Shown piece after piece: positions 11,101 through 26,963 of a stretch of DNA of 64,000 bases. Position 1 is the stretch's first letter. Every line of letters begins with the position of its first letter. Below the pieces are notes generated by a model. That model did not search any database and was not told where the DNA came from. It worked only from the letters and a program-made list of their open reading frames with translations. A program made the position numbers and the translations under genes. This DNA comes from Takakia lepidozioides (taxonomy: Eukaryota > Streptophyta > Takakiopsida > Takakiales > Takakiaceae): the NCBI GenBank assembly GCA_030704615.1, contig CM060732.1:42265053-42329052 (forward strand), given 5' to 3'.

Positions 11101-13301
11101 ATGTAGGCTGGCTTATAATGACTTTCAGATAAGTGCTGTCATCTACACAGCTTCCATGTGGCACATTGGAAAGCATGGCAGATGAAATAATCTAAGATGG
11201 AAGTGAAAGAAGCTTATGTTCCACCAGCCTTTTCCCTTCTCAGTTGTACTGTGCTATTTTAATAATGACCCTGGTTGGGTGTTTAATGGGGTGGTTCAGG
11301 ATGATATGAACTGTGCTGAGGATTACGTGAGGTTCATGTGTCAATGGCTGCTTGACTACTGCCTGGACGATATGGAGTTCATGGCGAACATGTTTGACAA
11401 ATCCGCTGTCGCCCGCCTCCAGATGGTAGCATCAACGCCATTCGAGCGGATTACATATACAGAGGCCATTGACATCCTAGAGAAGGTAAGATAAAAAGAC
11501 ATGAGAGAGTGATGGATGGATCCTGCATCAGATTTTCCATCAGTGGTTTTACGAGTATATTGGTTTCTGTGCTTTGGTGCAGGTAACTGACAGGAAGTTC
11601 GAGAACAACGTGGAATGGGGAATTGACTTGGCCTCTGAGCATGAAAGGTAGGGTTGAAAGGTCCTTTCATGTCATTGGCACTTGGACGACAGCCACTTCT
11701 CCAACAATACACCCAGCCTCCCTGCAAGTAAATTGCTGTAGCACTCCTAGTAGGTATTGTAATATCAAAACACGAGGCTGTATTTGTAATGTCTTTCATT
11801 ACACAGATGCCGCATCCTTGGGACAATAGACTTTGCAGGATTCAGCCCCTCTTAGGGGAATGCCGAAATGAGTTTGGAATCTTAAGCACAGCCAACAACA
11901 TCCCTTTTGTAAGATAGAGCTTTACTCTGACTGGTCACAAGCAGAAATGTGACATAAAGAGGTGGCTGGAGGTACACAAGAACCGTTAGAGTGTTGCACT
12001 TTTTCCCAGGAAGCCTTAACATCAATGTGAGATATGACCGTTGTCTTTTGCAGATATCTGACAGAGGAAGTGTATAAGAAGCCAGTCATTGTGTACAACT
12101 ATCCCAAAGACTTTAAAGCTTTCTACATGCGCCTCAATGATGATGGAAAGACTGTGGCGGCAATGGACGTGCTGGTTCCCAAGGTCTATATTTCTCCTCT
12201 CTCCATTGTTGGGCTGACTTCGCCACTTTGTCCAGGAGGTTTATGGTATTTCAGGGGAACTCTGCCCTCATAGCTACTTACGGGGATTTGTTACATCTCT
12301 TATGCCTGTTTGCTCTTTTTCACCAACTGGTTCTACTGAGTGCACACACTCTGTCTCCTTGATGCTTGTGTAAAGAGTGCACACATCCCTCATCTACAGA
12401 GCAGCTTGATGCTGGTAAAGGGATTTCTAGAGGATATCAACTCGGTGGTGTTCCAAGGTAAGTCACTACCGGCATGAGCCCCTGACAGAGGTAGTTTCTG
12501 TCCCTTTGTGTTCCGCTCAAACTGGGCGCGGGGTCAATGGCCACAAGGCTACGGCAAACAATGTCCCCACAATGTCCCCCCACAAAAAGTGCTGAAGTAG
12601 TATCACTAAACGAGTATCCATTTTGATAATGACTTGTTAATGGGATCCTGTGAACATTTGGGCATGTTTCTGAGTTGAAATGACCCTGCCAGAAATGGAA
12701 CTCTCAAATCGAATCCTCCTGGGTTTTGCAAATAAGTGTTGAACTTGTGGAGTTGTGTAGGTCGGTGAGCTGGTGGGTGGAAGCCAGAGAGAAGAGCGCT
12801 ATGATGTACTTATACAGAGGTACCCCTTTTACCTGTTTGTAATGTCTAGTTTTGCAACTTGAGTGTGGATAACCTCGTGCAATCTTTGCAGTACTTACTA
12901 TGTTTGACCACCGAATTCAATCAAACTGGTCTCTGATACAAATGGAAGTGGAGAGGCTCCTTAGAGTGTGTATGGCAAGTCATGTGTGTACCTTTTGGTA
13001 CCTTACACCTGTATGCTTATTGATGTGAGAGATTGATTGCCAAGCTCTTGAGGGTGGGATCCACCGCGAACAGGCCACATGAATTGTTCACATATTGTTG
13101 TATCCCCATTTCTGTAGGTTAAAGGAGATGAACCTACCACAAGAGCCCTACGAATGGTATCTTGATCTACGTCGCCATGGAACAGTGCAGCATGCTGGAT
13201 TTGGACTTGGGTTTGAGCGCATGGTCCTCTTTGCAACAGGCCTGGAAAACATCCGAGATGCCATCCCCTTTCCCAGATACCCTGGCAAGGCAGATCTATG
13301 A
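8109..13301 (+). CDS. AsnRS: Asparaginyl-tRNA synthetase, cytosolic type (class IIb)
   Basis: Charges tRNA-Asn with asparagine (ATP-dependent) for translation in the cytosol. Nine exons: 8109-8381, 8814-9050, 9552-9860, 10340-10624, 11300-11485, 11583-11647, 12054-12183, 12761-12819, 13118-13301. They sum to 1728 nt, 575 codons plus stop, with all phases consistent. Order: N-terminal OB-fold anticodon-binding domain (about residues 40-165; [18 protein letters not shown]), motif 1 region with [16 protein letters not shown] (about 195-212), a charged insertion (about 225-300), motif 2 with [20 protein letters not shown] (about 340-360), and motif 3 [16 protein letters not shown] (about 545) before the terminal PGKADL. 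It matches plant cytosolic SYNC-type enzymes in length and layout. The first ATG of the open exon was taken as start; an in-frame ATG at 8154 is an alternative. No transit peptide is obvious. Two introns carry old LINE tails. Confidence 0.95.
10690..10800 (+). mobile_element. Old LINE 3'-end fragment inside an intron of AsnRS
   Basis: In the fourth intron the plus strand reads [20 protein letters not shown] followed by [11 protein letters not shown], which aligns with the LGSNFWAAHIQQIDDCVKGF / LEDIWKAQIN tail of LINE copy B. Strongly diverged; ends and target duplication cannot be fixed. Confidence 0.5.
12405..12565 (+). mobile_element. LINE 3'-end fragment inside an intron of AsnRS
   Basis: Plus-strand sequence in the seventh intron with the family tail: ggatttctagaggatatcaa, then gcccctgacagaggtagtttctg, then gggcgcggggtcaatggccacaaggctacggcaaac. 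It lacks the terminal GTCTTATGAGTACAT and instead ends in a duplicated caatgtcccca. A second, shorter piece (gatgcttgtgtaaagag) lies just upstream near 12361. Confidence 0.7.
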
Positions 13302-13792
13302 TCTCTTCTGTGGAACATGAGGAAGTGTCCCATTTGCGATTCTTTACAGAGGAAGCAGCGGCTACTGCCATTGCAACTTCACAAGTAAAAGTCAAGTTGT
13401 CATTGAACTGTGACTATTCTTTCAGGAGTAATTATGAGGCCCAGCCACAAGGTGCCGAAGCGCGATACAGGAGTTGCATTAAGTTAAGATTACTTTTTTG
13501 GTAAACTTTACACTTTGCTACAGAATCTACAAATTGGGATTGTAGGATCCACATTACTGTATAGGTGCTTTTGCAAGGCTGAGGATAGTACCAACTGACC
13601 CTTACCCCTTAGGACATATTCAAAGATCAATTTTCTTCAGCGGAAACACCTGTACTTCGGCATCTCACTGCTAGATTGTCACAATCATTGATACTGACGG
13701 TAGCCTCCTTTGCCCATCCCTCTATGTCTTCAGCTGCACCCATGCATGGTACATTTGAGCACTTGTCTTGACAATTGATGATGGACATGGAC
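13302..13792. other. 3' UTR of AsnRS and spacer
   Basis: No further coding sequence assigned after the stop codon at 13299-13301. The first few hundred bases are the likely 3' UTR; no unmistakable polyadenylation signal was picked out. Confidence 0.35.
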
Positions 13793-14090
13793 CAGTGTTG
13801 GGCAGGTATTACTTTTTTTAATACCAGCCCGGTCCTGGTATTGAAATATTTTTATAGTCAGAGCAGGTGGTTGGATTCGACATCTGCCCCTACCAACATT
13901 GGTTGATAGTGATACCTTGTGCGCATGGTCATTGGTAGGTAGTGACCTAGTGTTGCAAGTGCCAAATATCAGGGGTCCAATTCTTAACCCTAGTATTACA
14001 AAAGTAGATACTAGCTGGGTCGGTTCTTTAACATCTTGGTTGATACCAGGATTGATAACCAGCCAGACCCTATATACCCTCCCAACACTG
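13793..14090. mobile_element. Short hAT-like non-autonomous element, CTGGTAT type
   Basis: Starts CAGTGTTGGGCAGGTAT and ends CCCAACACTG, forming terminal inverted repeats of the CAGTGTTG class. The 8 bases before (ACATGGAC, 13785-13792) and after (ATATGGAC, 14091-14098) match at seven of eight positions, an 8-bp target duplication as expected of hAT transposition. The interior repeats a GGTAT/ATACC-type motif on both strands (taccagcccggtcctggtat, ttgataccagg). 298 bp; no coding capacity. Confidence 0.8.
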
Positions 14091-14648
14091 ATATGGACTT
14101 GGAAGAAAACCCACTTCTCTTCCATAAGGGAAGAATATGAGTAATATGCAAGCACCTTTCGCTGCACCCAAAAATTCTTGCTGCTATTGAAACTAGTCTT
14201 GCTGCTTCACCATTTCATTAGCAATTCACCAGTCTTATCTAGACTGCTTGTCCAGGGGGCAACATACCGAATCACACAAGTGGTGTAAACTTTCAATCCA
14301 ACACAACCGGGAATTCACTAATCAGGAATGTAGTGATTGGATTCCAGAACAACAATGTATGATTAGATGACCGAAACAATCTTTGAATTCACAATTGAAG
14401 AGTCATAGATCAGCAATTTTCATGGCCGCTCTTATTAGCACTTCTATTGTAAAACCTTTGTGAGAAATCAACAAAACAGATATCATGTAAGAAAATAATT
14501 GTTGTGATACATTCAGAGACATATTTCAAATATGATATGTGATATGTTCATATTTGACAAGAAAACAAAAAAAATGTAATGTATTGACTTATGCATGACT
14601 TGTTGTTAGCAACATCATATTCATGGACGAGGGTTCTGAGGTTCTGAA

Positions 14649-14735
14649 CAGTGTTGGGCGGTTCTCTGGTTTTGGGTAGAACCTGCAGGGTAGGTTCTAT
14701 CTTGTGGAAGGGTAAATAGAGAACCTCTGGGGCCT
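14649..14735. mobile_element. hAT-like element, left end only, GGTTCT type
   Basis: Starts CAGTGTTGGGCGGTTCTCTG and repeats GGTTCT/AGAACC several times in the next 85 bases. No matching CAACACTG right end is found nearby, so the element is truncated or deleted. Its internal motif differs from that of the other CAGTGTTG elements in this window. Confidence 0.5.
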
Positions 14736-15379
14736 TAGTTGGTCAAGGTTGCTCAGCCTTCATGCATTTGCATTGCTACTAACTTAGGCTGCTGAATGAC
14801 CCCAGGGTATGGAAATCTCAGGCCAAATAGTTGGTACTGTGTGTGAACTTGTGTGTATCACATTGATGATTATGCACATCAGCACTTCAGTTTCTTTCAA
14901 ATTCAATGCCTTGTATTTTGGTGAAGTGATGGAGAACCTCAACTATAACCGACTGTGAATGCCCTACAGAAACCGGCAGATGGGATATCTGTTGCAAAAC
15001 ATTTACAACTCATGTCTTAACTTGCCTCACTTCAAGTTCTAAGCCTTATCCCACTGTTTCCACTAAGAGAACGATTCCATAACCTGAACTGGAAAGACTC
15101 CACAAAACATGATACCCGGCCAACGTTGGTTTAGCCAACGAAAGGAAGGGACAGATGGGAATACCGACGTCCGTCCCTTCCCCGCCGTGGGACGCCTTGA
15201 TATTATTTTCTGAACTGTGCCACAAATCCAAAACATACACAGGTCTGACCATGATGCCCACTTGAATTGCATTTCATGTGTTTGTTTGTGTGAGGACCCA
15301 CAAGACACTGGGCGCAGGGTTGGAGTTTCAAGTTGGGCAGGAGAGTGTGCGTGGTGGAGGGAGGAGCGGAGCTGCCGCG
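14736..15379. other. Spacer and upstream region of the YbaK-domain gene
   Basis: No conserved coding sequence seen. The 3' part is the likely promoter and 5' UTR of the gene starting at 15380. No single promoter element is clear enough to report. Confidence 0.3.
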
Positions 15380-18300
15380 ATGCCGCAGCAGCACACCCGC
15401 GACTCCTTGATATCGTTTTTGCATGTGGGTATTGGTATAAAACCCAATATGGGCAACTGGAAGGGGGGAGATCGCCTGTGCACATGGTGTAGATTCTTGG
15501 GTACTGCTTCAGTTGATTCACTGAAGATGAGTCTGAGTTGATGGGCATGGATGCAGGAACATGGCATTGAGACTGAAACGCATGAGCATACAGTGGTTAT
15601 GACCGTGGAAGAACAGGTGAGGGTCATAGTGCATTATCCTGCTGTTATCTCAATACAGTCCGAACGGATCTGCAAGGGTAGCGTGTGTGGTCATTCTTAT
15701 CTTTTGTTGTGGCCTGTATGAAGGCCAAGCATGTTGGACATCTGGAGGGAGGGCACAGCAAAATTTTGCTTCTAAAGGTGAGTTTCTCTCTCTGTTGATA
15801 CTGCTGGAACGATGACCAAAGACGCATGAAGGAAACGTGGCCAGAACGAAGCCAAGACGCATCTCTCTGTGTTTGTGTGTTTGTGTTTCTGGGGGGCACA
15901 GGACAAGAAGAACAGGCTGTATCTTGTCTCGGCATTAACCACTACTCATGTGGACTTGAAAGGTATTCTAGACTAGGGTTTTGGGATTTGAGTTCTTTGG
16001 GTTCACTTGTTTGGCAGCGCACTAGAGAGCCTGGTTGCTCACAGATGCTAAAAAGAGGGTGAGTGTATTTTAACAGCTCTGGCGCAGCGACTGGGGTTAG
16101 GCAAGGCTGCCGTCCTTCGCGCTGGCACCTGAGGATGTTTTGAAAGCTGTATTGAAGGTATGAGAAATGCAGGCATGTCTACCACTTTTATGTGTTATTC
16201 AGGCATCAAAAAGCACTGTAGGATAGGTAGGAGCCTGCCGGCGTACGACGCATATTAGATGCAGGACTTCCCTATCAAAATTGATTGCTTTGTAGACTTC
16301 CCTAATACATTCTTACTGGTTGGTTGGGTAGGTACCGCTGGGATGTGTCACACCATTCGCTTTGGTCAATGAGTCTGCAAAGTATGAGCTTGTTATCATT
16401 CTGTGTGGAAGAAGGGGTATTTAATTTGCATGAGAAGCCAATAGCATGAGATATGAGATAGACTGCACCTTCACAGCCTCATGCTGAGTGAACATTGTGT
16501 TTGCTTAGTGTCTTATTTCAGTCTCTGACTTATATTCTTGATAAAGTGTTACCATCTACACTGCAATTCTACAATCTTGAGAGTGGAAATATTGTTTTTA
16601 AAGCAGGTGCATGGCTTCCTGGTTCACATTTATCATTGGATCTATGCCCAGGGGCAGGATATTTAAGCTGTGCTTGCTGGTAGCATAGTTAGGTCTAAAT
16701 ATTCTTAGCTCTCGTATGCTGGCCTCTCAAGATGCCTCAAATAGTAGTCCCAGTCTTACATGCCCAACCATATTTGACTGTTGGCGGTGTGCTGTACTAC
16801 AGAAAGTGTATTGTGTAGAAAGTATGGTATGAACCAGGTGGGATTAGGGAAAACCGCTTCCTTCAGATCTTTTGACTCAATGGAATTGCACATCTTCTGG
16901 CTACACAAGACTCAAGCTAGGGAATCATTCAGTTGGATTTGCCAGCAGAGTGACAGGATCACACCTGTGAAGTTGTGTAATGGAGCAGCTACAGAAAACT
17001 AACTCGTCACTTTTTTGGGGCTGCAGGTCTGTGGGATTTCTCCTCGATAGAGGTTTCCAATCAGAGTCTCGGATATATTTCCATCCACTCACGAACAACG
17101 CAACGACATGTATGTGAGCTGATGTGGTCACTATAAGTAGTGCGAGTTAGCAAGCTTGGTTGAAAATGATTCGATGACATTGCAGCATCTCTGCCTCTCA
17201 GAACTGCTGGTTGTCAAGGAACGTGCTTAGAGGTCATCTAGTCTGGTTGTGCATGCAACATTCAATTTCCGCAATGTGCTTGTGCAGGCCTGACACCAGC
17301 AGGTCTTGAAAAGTTTTTGAGGGCCATTGGAAGGGAACCAACCTACGTCGACCTCCAGGTATTTGCACTGGTGCTTGCTGCTGTCTGTTTTGTGCTGTAT
17401 GTGGTAGGTACACTGCTCCTCACGGCTTGTAAGCATGCCTGTATGCAGGCAGCAGTGGTAGTTGGCAAGGAGCAACTTCCTGATCTGGTGGCTTTTGTGC
17501 CTCTAGAAACAGCAGGCAAAGAAGCAGCCGGTGCAGCAACTGCTGCAACCGAGTCCAAAGGTGTGTGAGGTTTGGAATCATTGACAGCAGAGGTGCTCTT
17601 TGAATGTCATCGACATTTGCAATCCCTCTTCCAGAATTCTCAGTCCTTGAACATTTCATATTTTGTGACTGCTTTCCAATGCTGTACCTGAAGGGTGGGC
17701 ACAAATCTGGTGTAGATGGCAAGAATATTTTAGTCAAGTGTACTCATTTTGGCTCGGGCTGCCTGTGATTAGTTGCTACTGTGACGGTGAAGGGGAAGCC
17801 AAAGACACCAGCTGCTAAAGAGAAGGAAGGGGGAGTGCTGAACTTGACAGATGTTCAGAGTGTCATTGCCTATATTTTAGAAGACACAGTCACTGCTGTG
17901 CGTGCTGAGGTGCGATTCATGCCAATTTTTTGTTGCTTGGATCCGCAGGTCCCAAGGTGAAAATTTCCAAGTCGCGAAGTACAGGAAGTATGAGATTCAT
18001 TAATGTTGTTCCATTGTTCTCTCTAGGTCTATTGTTTCTTCTTCATCTAGCATTCACTGTCGCCTCGGATATGGTCTTTTTTCCTTCTATTGTTTACCTT
18101 TCAAATATGAGCCTGGAGTTATCCTGCACTGTATTACATGATGCAGGTGCAATCTCAGTTCACAGTACATGCTTTGGAGGAGCAAAACAAAGATGTGCTA
18201 GCAGGGAATGTTGCCAGAGGTGTAAGGCGTCGCCTTACTCCAGAGCTTGAAAGTCTTTTTGTGAGTTCCTTAAATCTTTGCTTTCTCGTCTCTGTACTTT

Positions 18301-18710
18301 GACACATATGTCTATGTATAGTGTTGCAAAAGGCATTGGCAAGAATTACTATTCCGTGTTTATAACTCATTCAATGTAGGTCGCTTGACATTGGGTTTGG
18401 GCCAGCTCTGGATTGGCTTTGTAAGCATTTATATGGTGGTTGAAAATCATGAACACAAGCCTCCTATAGGTACAATAGGTGCAACAGTATGTAGACATGG
18501 CTTGTGGTGGACAAGCTGCAAAAACTTCATTGTCAGGTGGTTAAGCAACTGCAACTACAAGGCAGTGCAGAAGGTTGCATTTGTGTCTGCACGGAAGATT
18601 CCACTGAGGTTTCAGCTGGTAGCTGTGGCTAATGGCAGATGCTTTTCAAGAATACAACATACACGGAGGGCTTTGTTTCTGGTCTTGGAAGCGAGAAGCT
18701 CTTCAAGTAA
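15380..18710 (+). CDS. YbaK/ProX-type aminoacyl-tRNA deacylase domain protein (PRORSD1-like), with a one-base frame break
   Basis: Members of the YbaK/prolyl-tRNA-editing family hydrolyse mischarged tRNAs in trans. Exons by protein similarity and splice phase: 15380-15424, 15557-15616, 15724-15777, 15902-15962, 16077-16157, 16332-16381, 17027-17109, 17288-17358, 17449-17560, 17773-17909, 18147-18260, 18639-18710 (stop TAA). The editing domain (about residues 15-195) shows EHTVVMTVEEQAKHVG, the HSKILLLKDKKNRLYLVSAL block with the conserved lysine of the pocket, VTPFALVNESAKSVGFLLD, IYFHPLTNNATT and LTPAGLEKFLRAIGREP. A plant-type C-terminal extension (KEQLPDLVAFVP, Ala/Lys-rich linker, FKNTTYTEGFVSG) follows. 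The exons sum to 940 nt, one base too many: in exon 5 the frame shifts between LAQRLGLGK and LAPEDVLKAVLK (about 16107-16121). This may be a sequence error, a recent mutation or an unusual splice. Length otherwise about 312 residues. Confidence 0.8.
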
Positions 18711-19856
18711 TTGGTTGATATGTAGTAGCATTCAGCTTGAGCTCCATAATGATACTGTCGCAGCAGTTTTCTTCCCCATGAACATGTGAATACTTCCCCT
18801 GAATACTTCCCATCACTTGTAGCATCTTCCTGGCAGATTTCTATCCAAAAGCTGTTGTTGCACAGCAAATTGCTGCCATGGGTCTGGATCCCCAGCAAAG
18901 GCCGGTTAGTCTTTAGCGATTGGCAAATCCTTAACCCTGAAAAGCCGGAGCTTTTTCCCAAAATTGAGTGAATGAAAGATTAATGACCAGCTGAAAATCT
19001 GTGAAACACTACTCTCAAAACAAGAATGTTTTTGAGGAATTGTGGAGCTTCAAGTTAACTAATACACATAAGGTAAATATTGATATGCTGAAAGGCATCT
19101 GGTTAAACATGCCAAAAGTCCTAGTAGTCTGTGATGAGAATTGGTGTTACAGGAGGAAATTGGAGGAGAATGGATTTACAGAAATCAAACTGTCTTCAAG
19201 TGCCCTCATTCAGATGTTTGGACAATTTAGTGACAGAAAATTCTCTTGATGCTTGATTGTTTTATTACACCGCAAGCTCGCAACCAAGCAAAATCAAGGT
19301 GGCGGTGTCAGCGGACACGAATGAGCGGTAACCCTGTCGAGTGAGCATTTGTAGTCTGGTGAGGCGATTTGTACATTGTAAACGCAGAACCCAATCACAA
19401 CGATCAAGCTGTCACCGCCGTCGCTGTAATGAATTGTAATCCTGTCTGGTGAGATCCTGTAATATACCGGACTGGAGCTTCTCAAATTGTCTTCCCGTCC
19501 AGCGATGTTTGTGTTAAATCCCTGTCGATCTCTGTCAAGGACTGTATATTCTGTAGTCAGGGAGCATTATGCCTCCCCGAGGAAAAGCACTCCAACACTC
19601 AAAGCGGATGAGAGTCTGCTCTTACGGAAAATGTGTGGATGCGCAGAGCAGAGCATATGCTGCCTACCCAACACACTAGGCCACAAAGTACAGGAGCGAC
19701 GCTCTGCACGCCAGCCACGTCTCCCCAATATCGCAACGGCAGCACTGGGCTGCTCGCATATAGCCTTTTCCTCCCTCATCTGTTCTCATCTTATTTTCAC
19801 CCATCTCGGAGGAGTGACTGTGTGGGGGTGGAGAAGAAGCGGGAATCGTAGCAACC
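18711..19856. other. Spacer between the YbaK-domain gene and UDP-glucose pyrophosphorylase
   Basis: A stretch at about 18839-18905 reads FYPKAVVAQQIAAMGLDPQQ and is bounded by ag and gt like an exon. It follows the stop of the YbaK gene and I could not attach it to either neighbour; it may be an alternative exon or a relic. The last few hundred bases are the presumed promoter and 5' UTR of the next gene. Confidence 0.3.
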
Positions 19857-25601
<5,745 letters not shown>

Positions 25602-26569
25602 CTGTGAGTGTCATCAGAGCAACCCATCATATATCTTAACCCCAAATGCCTGAGGCCTTCTCAAAGGAAAAGCCAGATTGACATTCCACATTTGAGGTTA
25701 TTTGAACGTAGAACATTACAAACTGCTTGTTATTAAGGTAAAACTACCAACATCAGAAAATACACTATGAATCCCAGTCACAGGATCTTTAGGCTTGTTA
25801 ACTCGGTGAAAAGTGGAACAAACTGGTGTTAAATCAGAGCCTTAACTTTCTCTTGTAATATGTTGGTGAGACTGGAATTTATTGTTTGGTAAAGCCTTTT
25901 TTCTTGTGATAGAGGAGCGTGCCAATGTTCACCGGAAGTTGGTCATGCAGGTGACTGCTTCTTATGAGTTTGTAAATGTGGTGTGATGTGATGGCAGCAT
26001 GTGACATCGGGACCAACTTACACAAACATATGAGCTTCCGGGTGTGGAGTCATCAGTACAAGACTTACAGGGTGTTTGTTTTTAAGTGAATTCATCACCA
26101 TTGCCGACCTGTCTTGACTTGTTTCACAGACGTCACACATACCTGAGTGGGCTATTATCTACATGTGATCTTGAAAAACTAATGTTCACACAAGTTGTGT
26201 TTTCATTTGTTCTACAAGCGGCTGTTGTCTGTGCAGCATTTGGAAGTGGAGATATGTCCATTTTATGGCTGTTACAGTAGGAGAGGAAGAGCATTTAGCA
26301 GTTTTTGGTCCTTTTCTAGCAAGTTCAAGCTAGTAGCACCCTACAGGTAATATTCAGCTTCTTAGATCGTAATACAAATGAGAAGGAACAAACCCTCATG
26401 GAATCCTGTGGAAGTGAGCAGATTGTGCAAAAGTTTGAATTCACATCGCCACAATAAAAAGTCAACCGCAGCAGCATTAGATGATTAGGTCCTGGTATGG
26501 GCAGAATTCCATTATTAACCCTTAAAGAGCAAGCACTCTTTTGGTGGGTGTGCTGCGAAAGGTGCAAAC
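25602..26569. other. 3' region of UGP; no gene seen
   Basis: May contain the true terminal exon and 3' UTR of UDP-glucose pyrophosphorylase, which I could not place. No other conserved coding sequence found. Confidence 0.3.
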
Positions 26570-26963
26570 CAATGTTGTGCCGGTAGTGCCTTTTTGAGGA
26601 ACCTGCAGGGTCTGGTTATTAACCTAGTATTACGACAGCCAATACCAGCCCGGCCGGTTATTTAATACCGGGTGGACACAATACCAGGCCAGTCCCTATG
26701 CCCCAGTTCAACATTATGCTTAACCACCGGTTCCGTAGGTTTGAAATAACCAGTTTGAAAACCGTCAAAGATCTGCCGGTTATTTGATGGAAACTGCCAG
26801 TTACTTGAGGTACTTTTACAATTCATTAGAAGTTTACAATTCATTGGAACCGGGTTCTTTCCATGAAATTTATATGAAAAACTCAGAACTAGAGGTTGTT
26901 TGATTCTAAGATTGTATATAACCTGGAGTTTATGAAAAGAAATCAAATAACCACCCAACACTG
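26570..26963. mobile_element. hAT-like element(s), CCGGTTATT type, probably composite
   Basis: Begins CAATGTTGTGCCGG and ends CCACCCAACACTG, an imperfect version of the CAGTGTTG terminal inverted repeat. The interior is dense in GGTTATT, CCGGT and ACCGG repeats on both strands. The flanking octamers (GTGCAAAC left, GTTTATGG right) do not match, and an internal CAACATT end near 26710 suggests two elements were joined or one was rearranged. Confidence 0.5.

Noticed and set aside
18839-18905. Extra exon of the YbaK-domain gene (FYPKAVVAQQIAAMGLDPQQ)
   Set aside because: Lies beyond a good stop codon in the last exon; left as an unassigned fragment.
26570-26963. Single clean hAT-like element
   Set aside because: Flanking octamers differ and an additional end is inside, so it is reported only as a composite.
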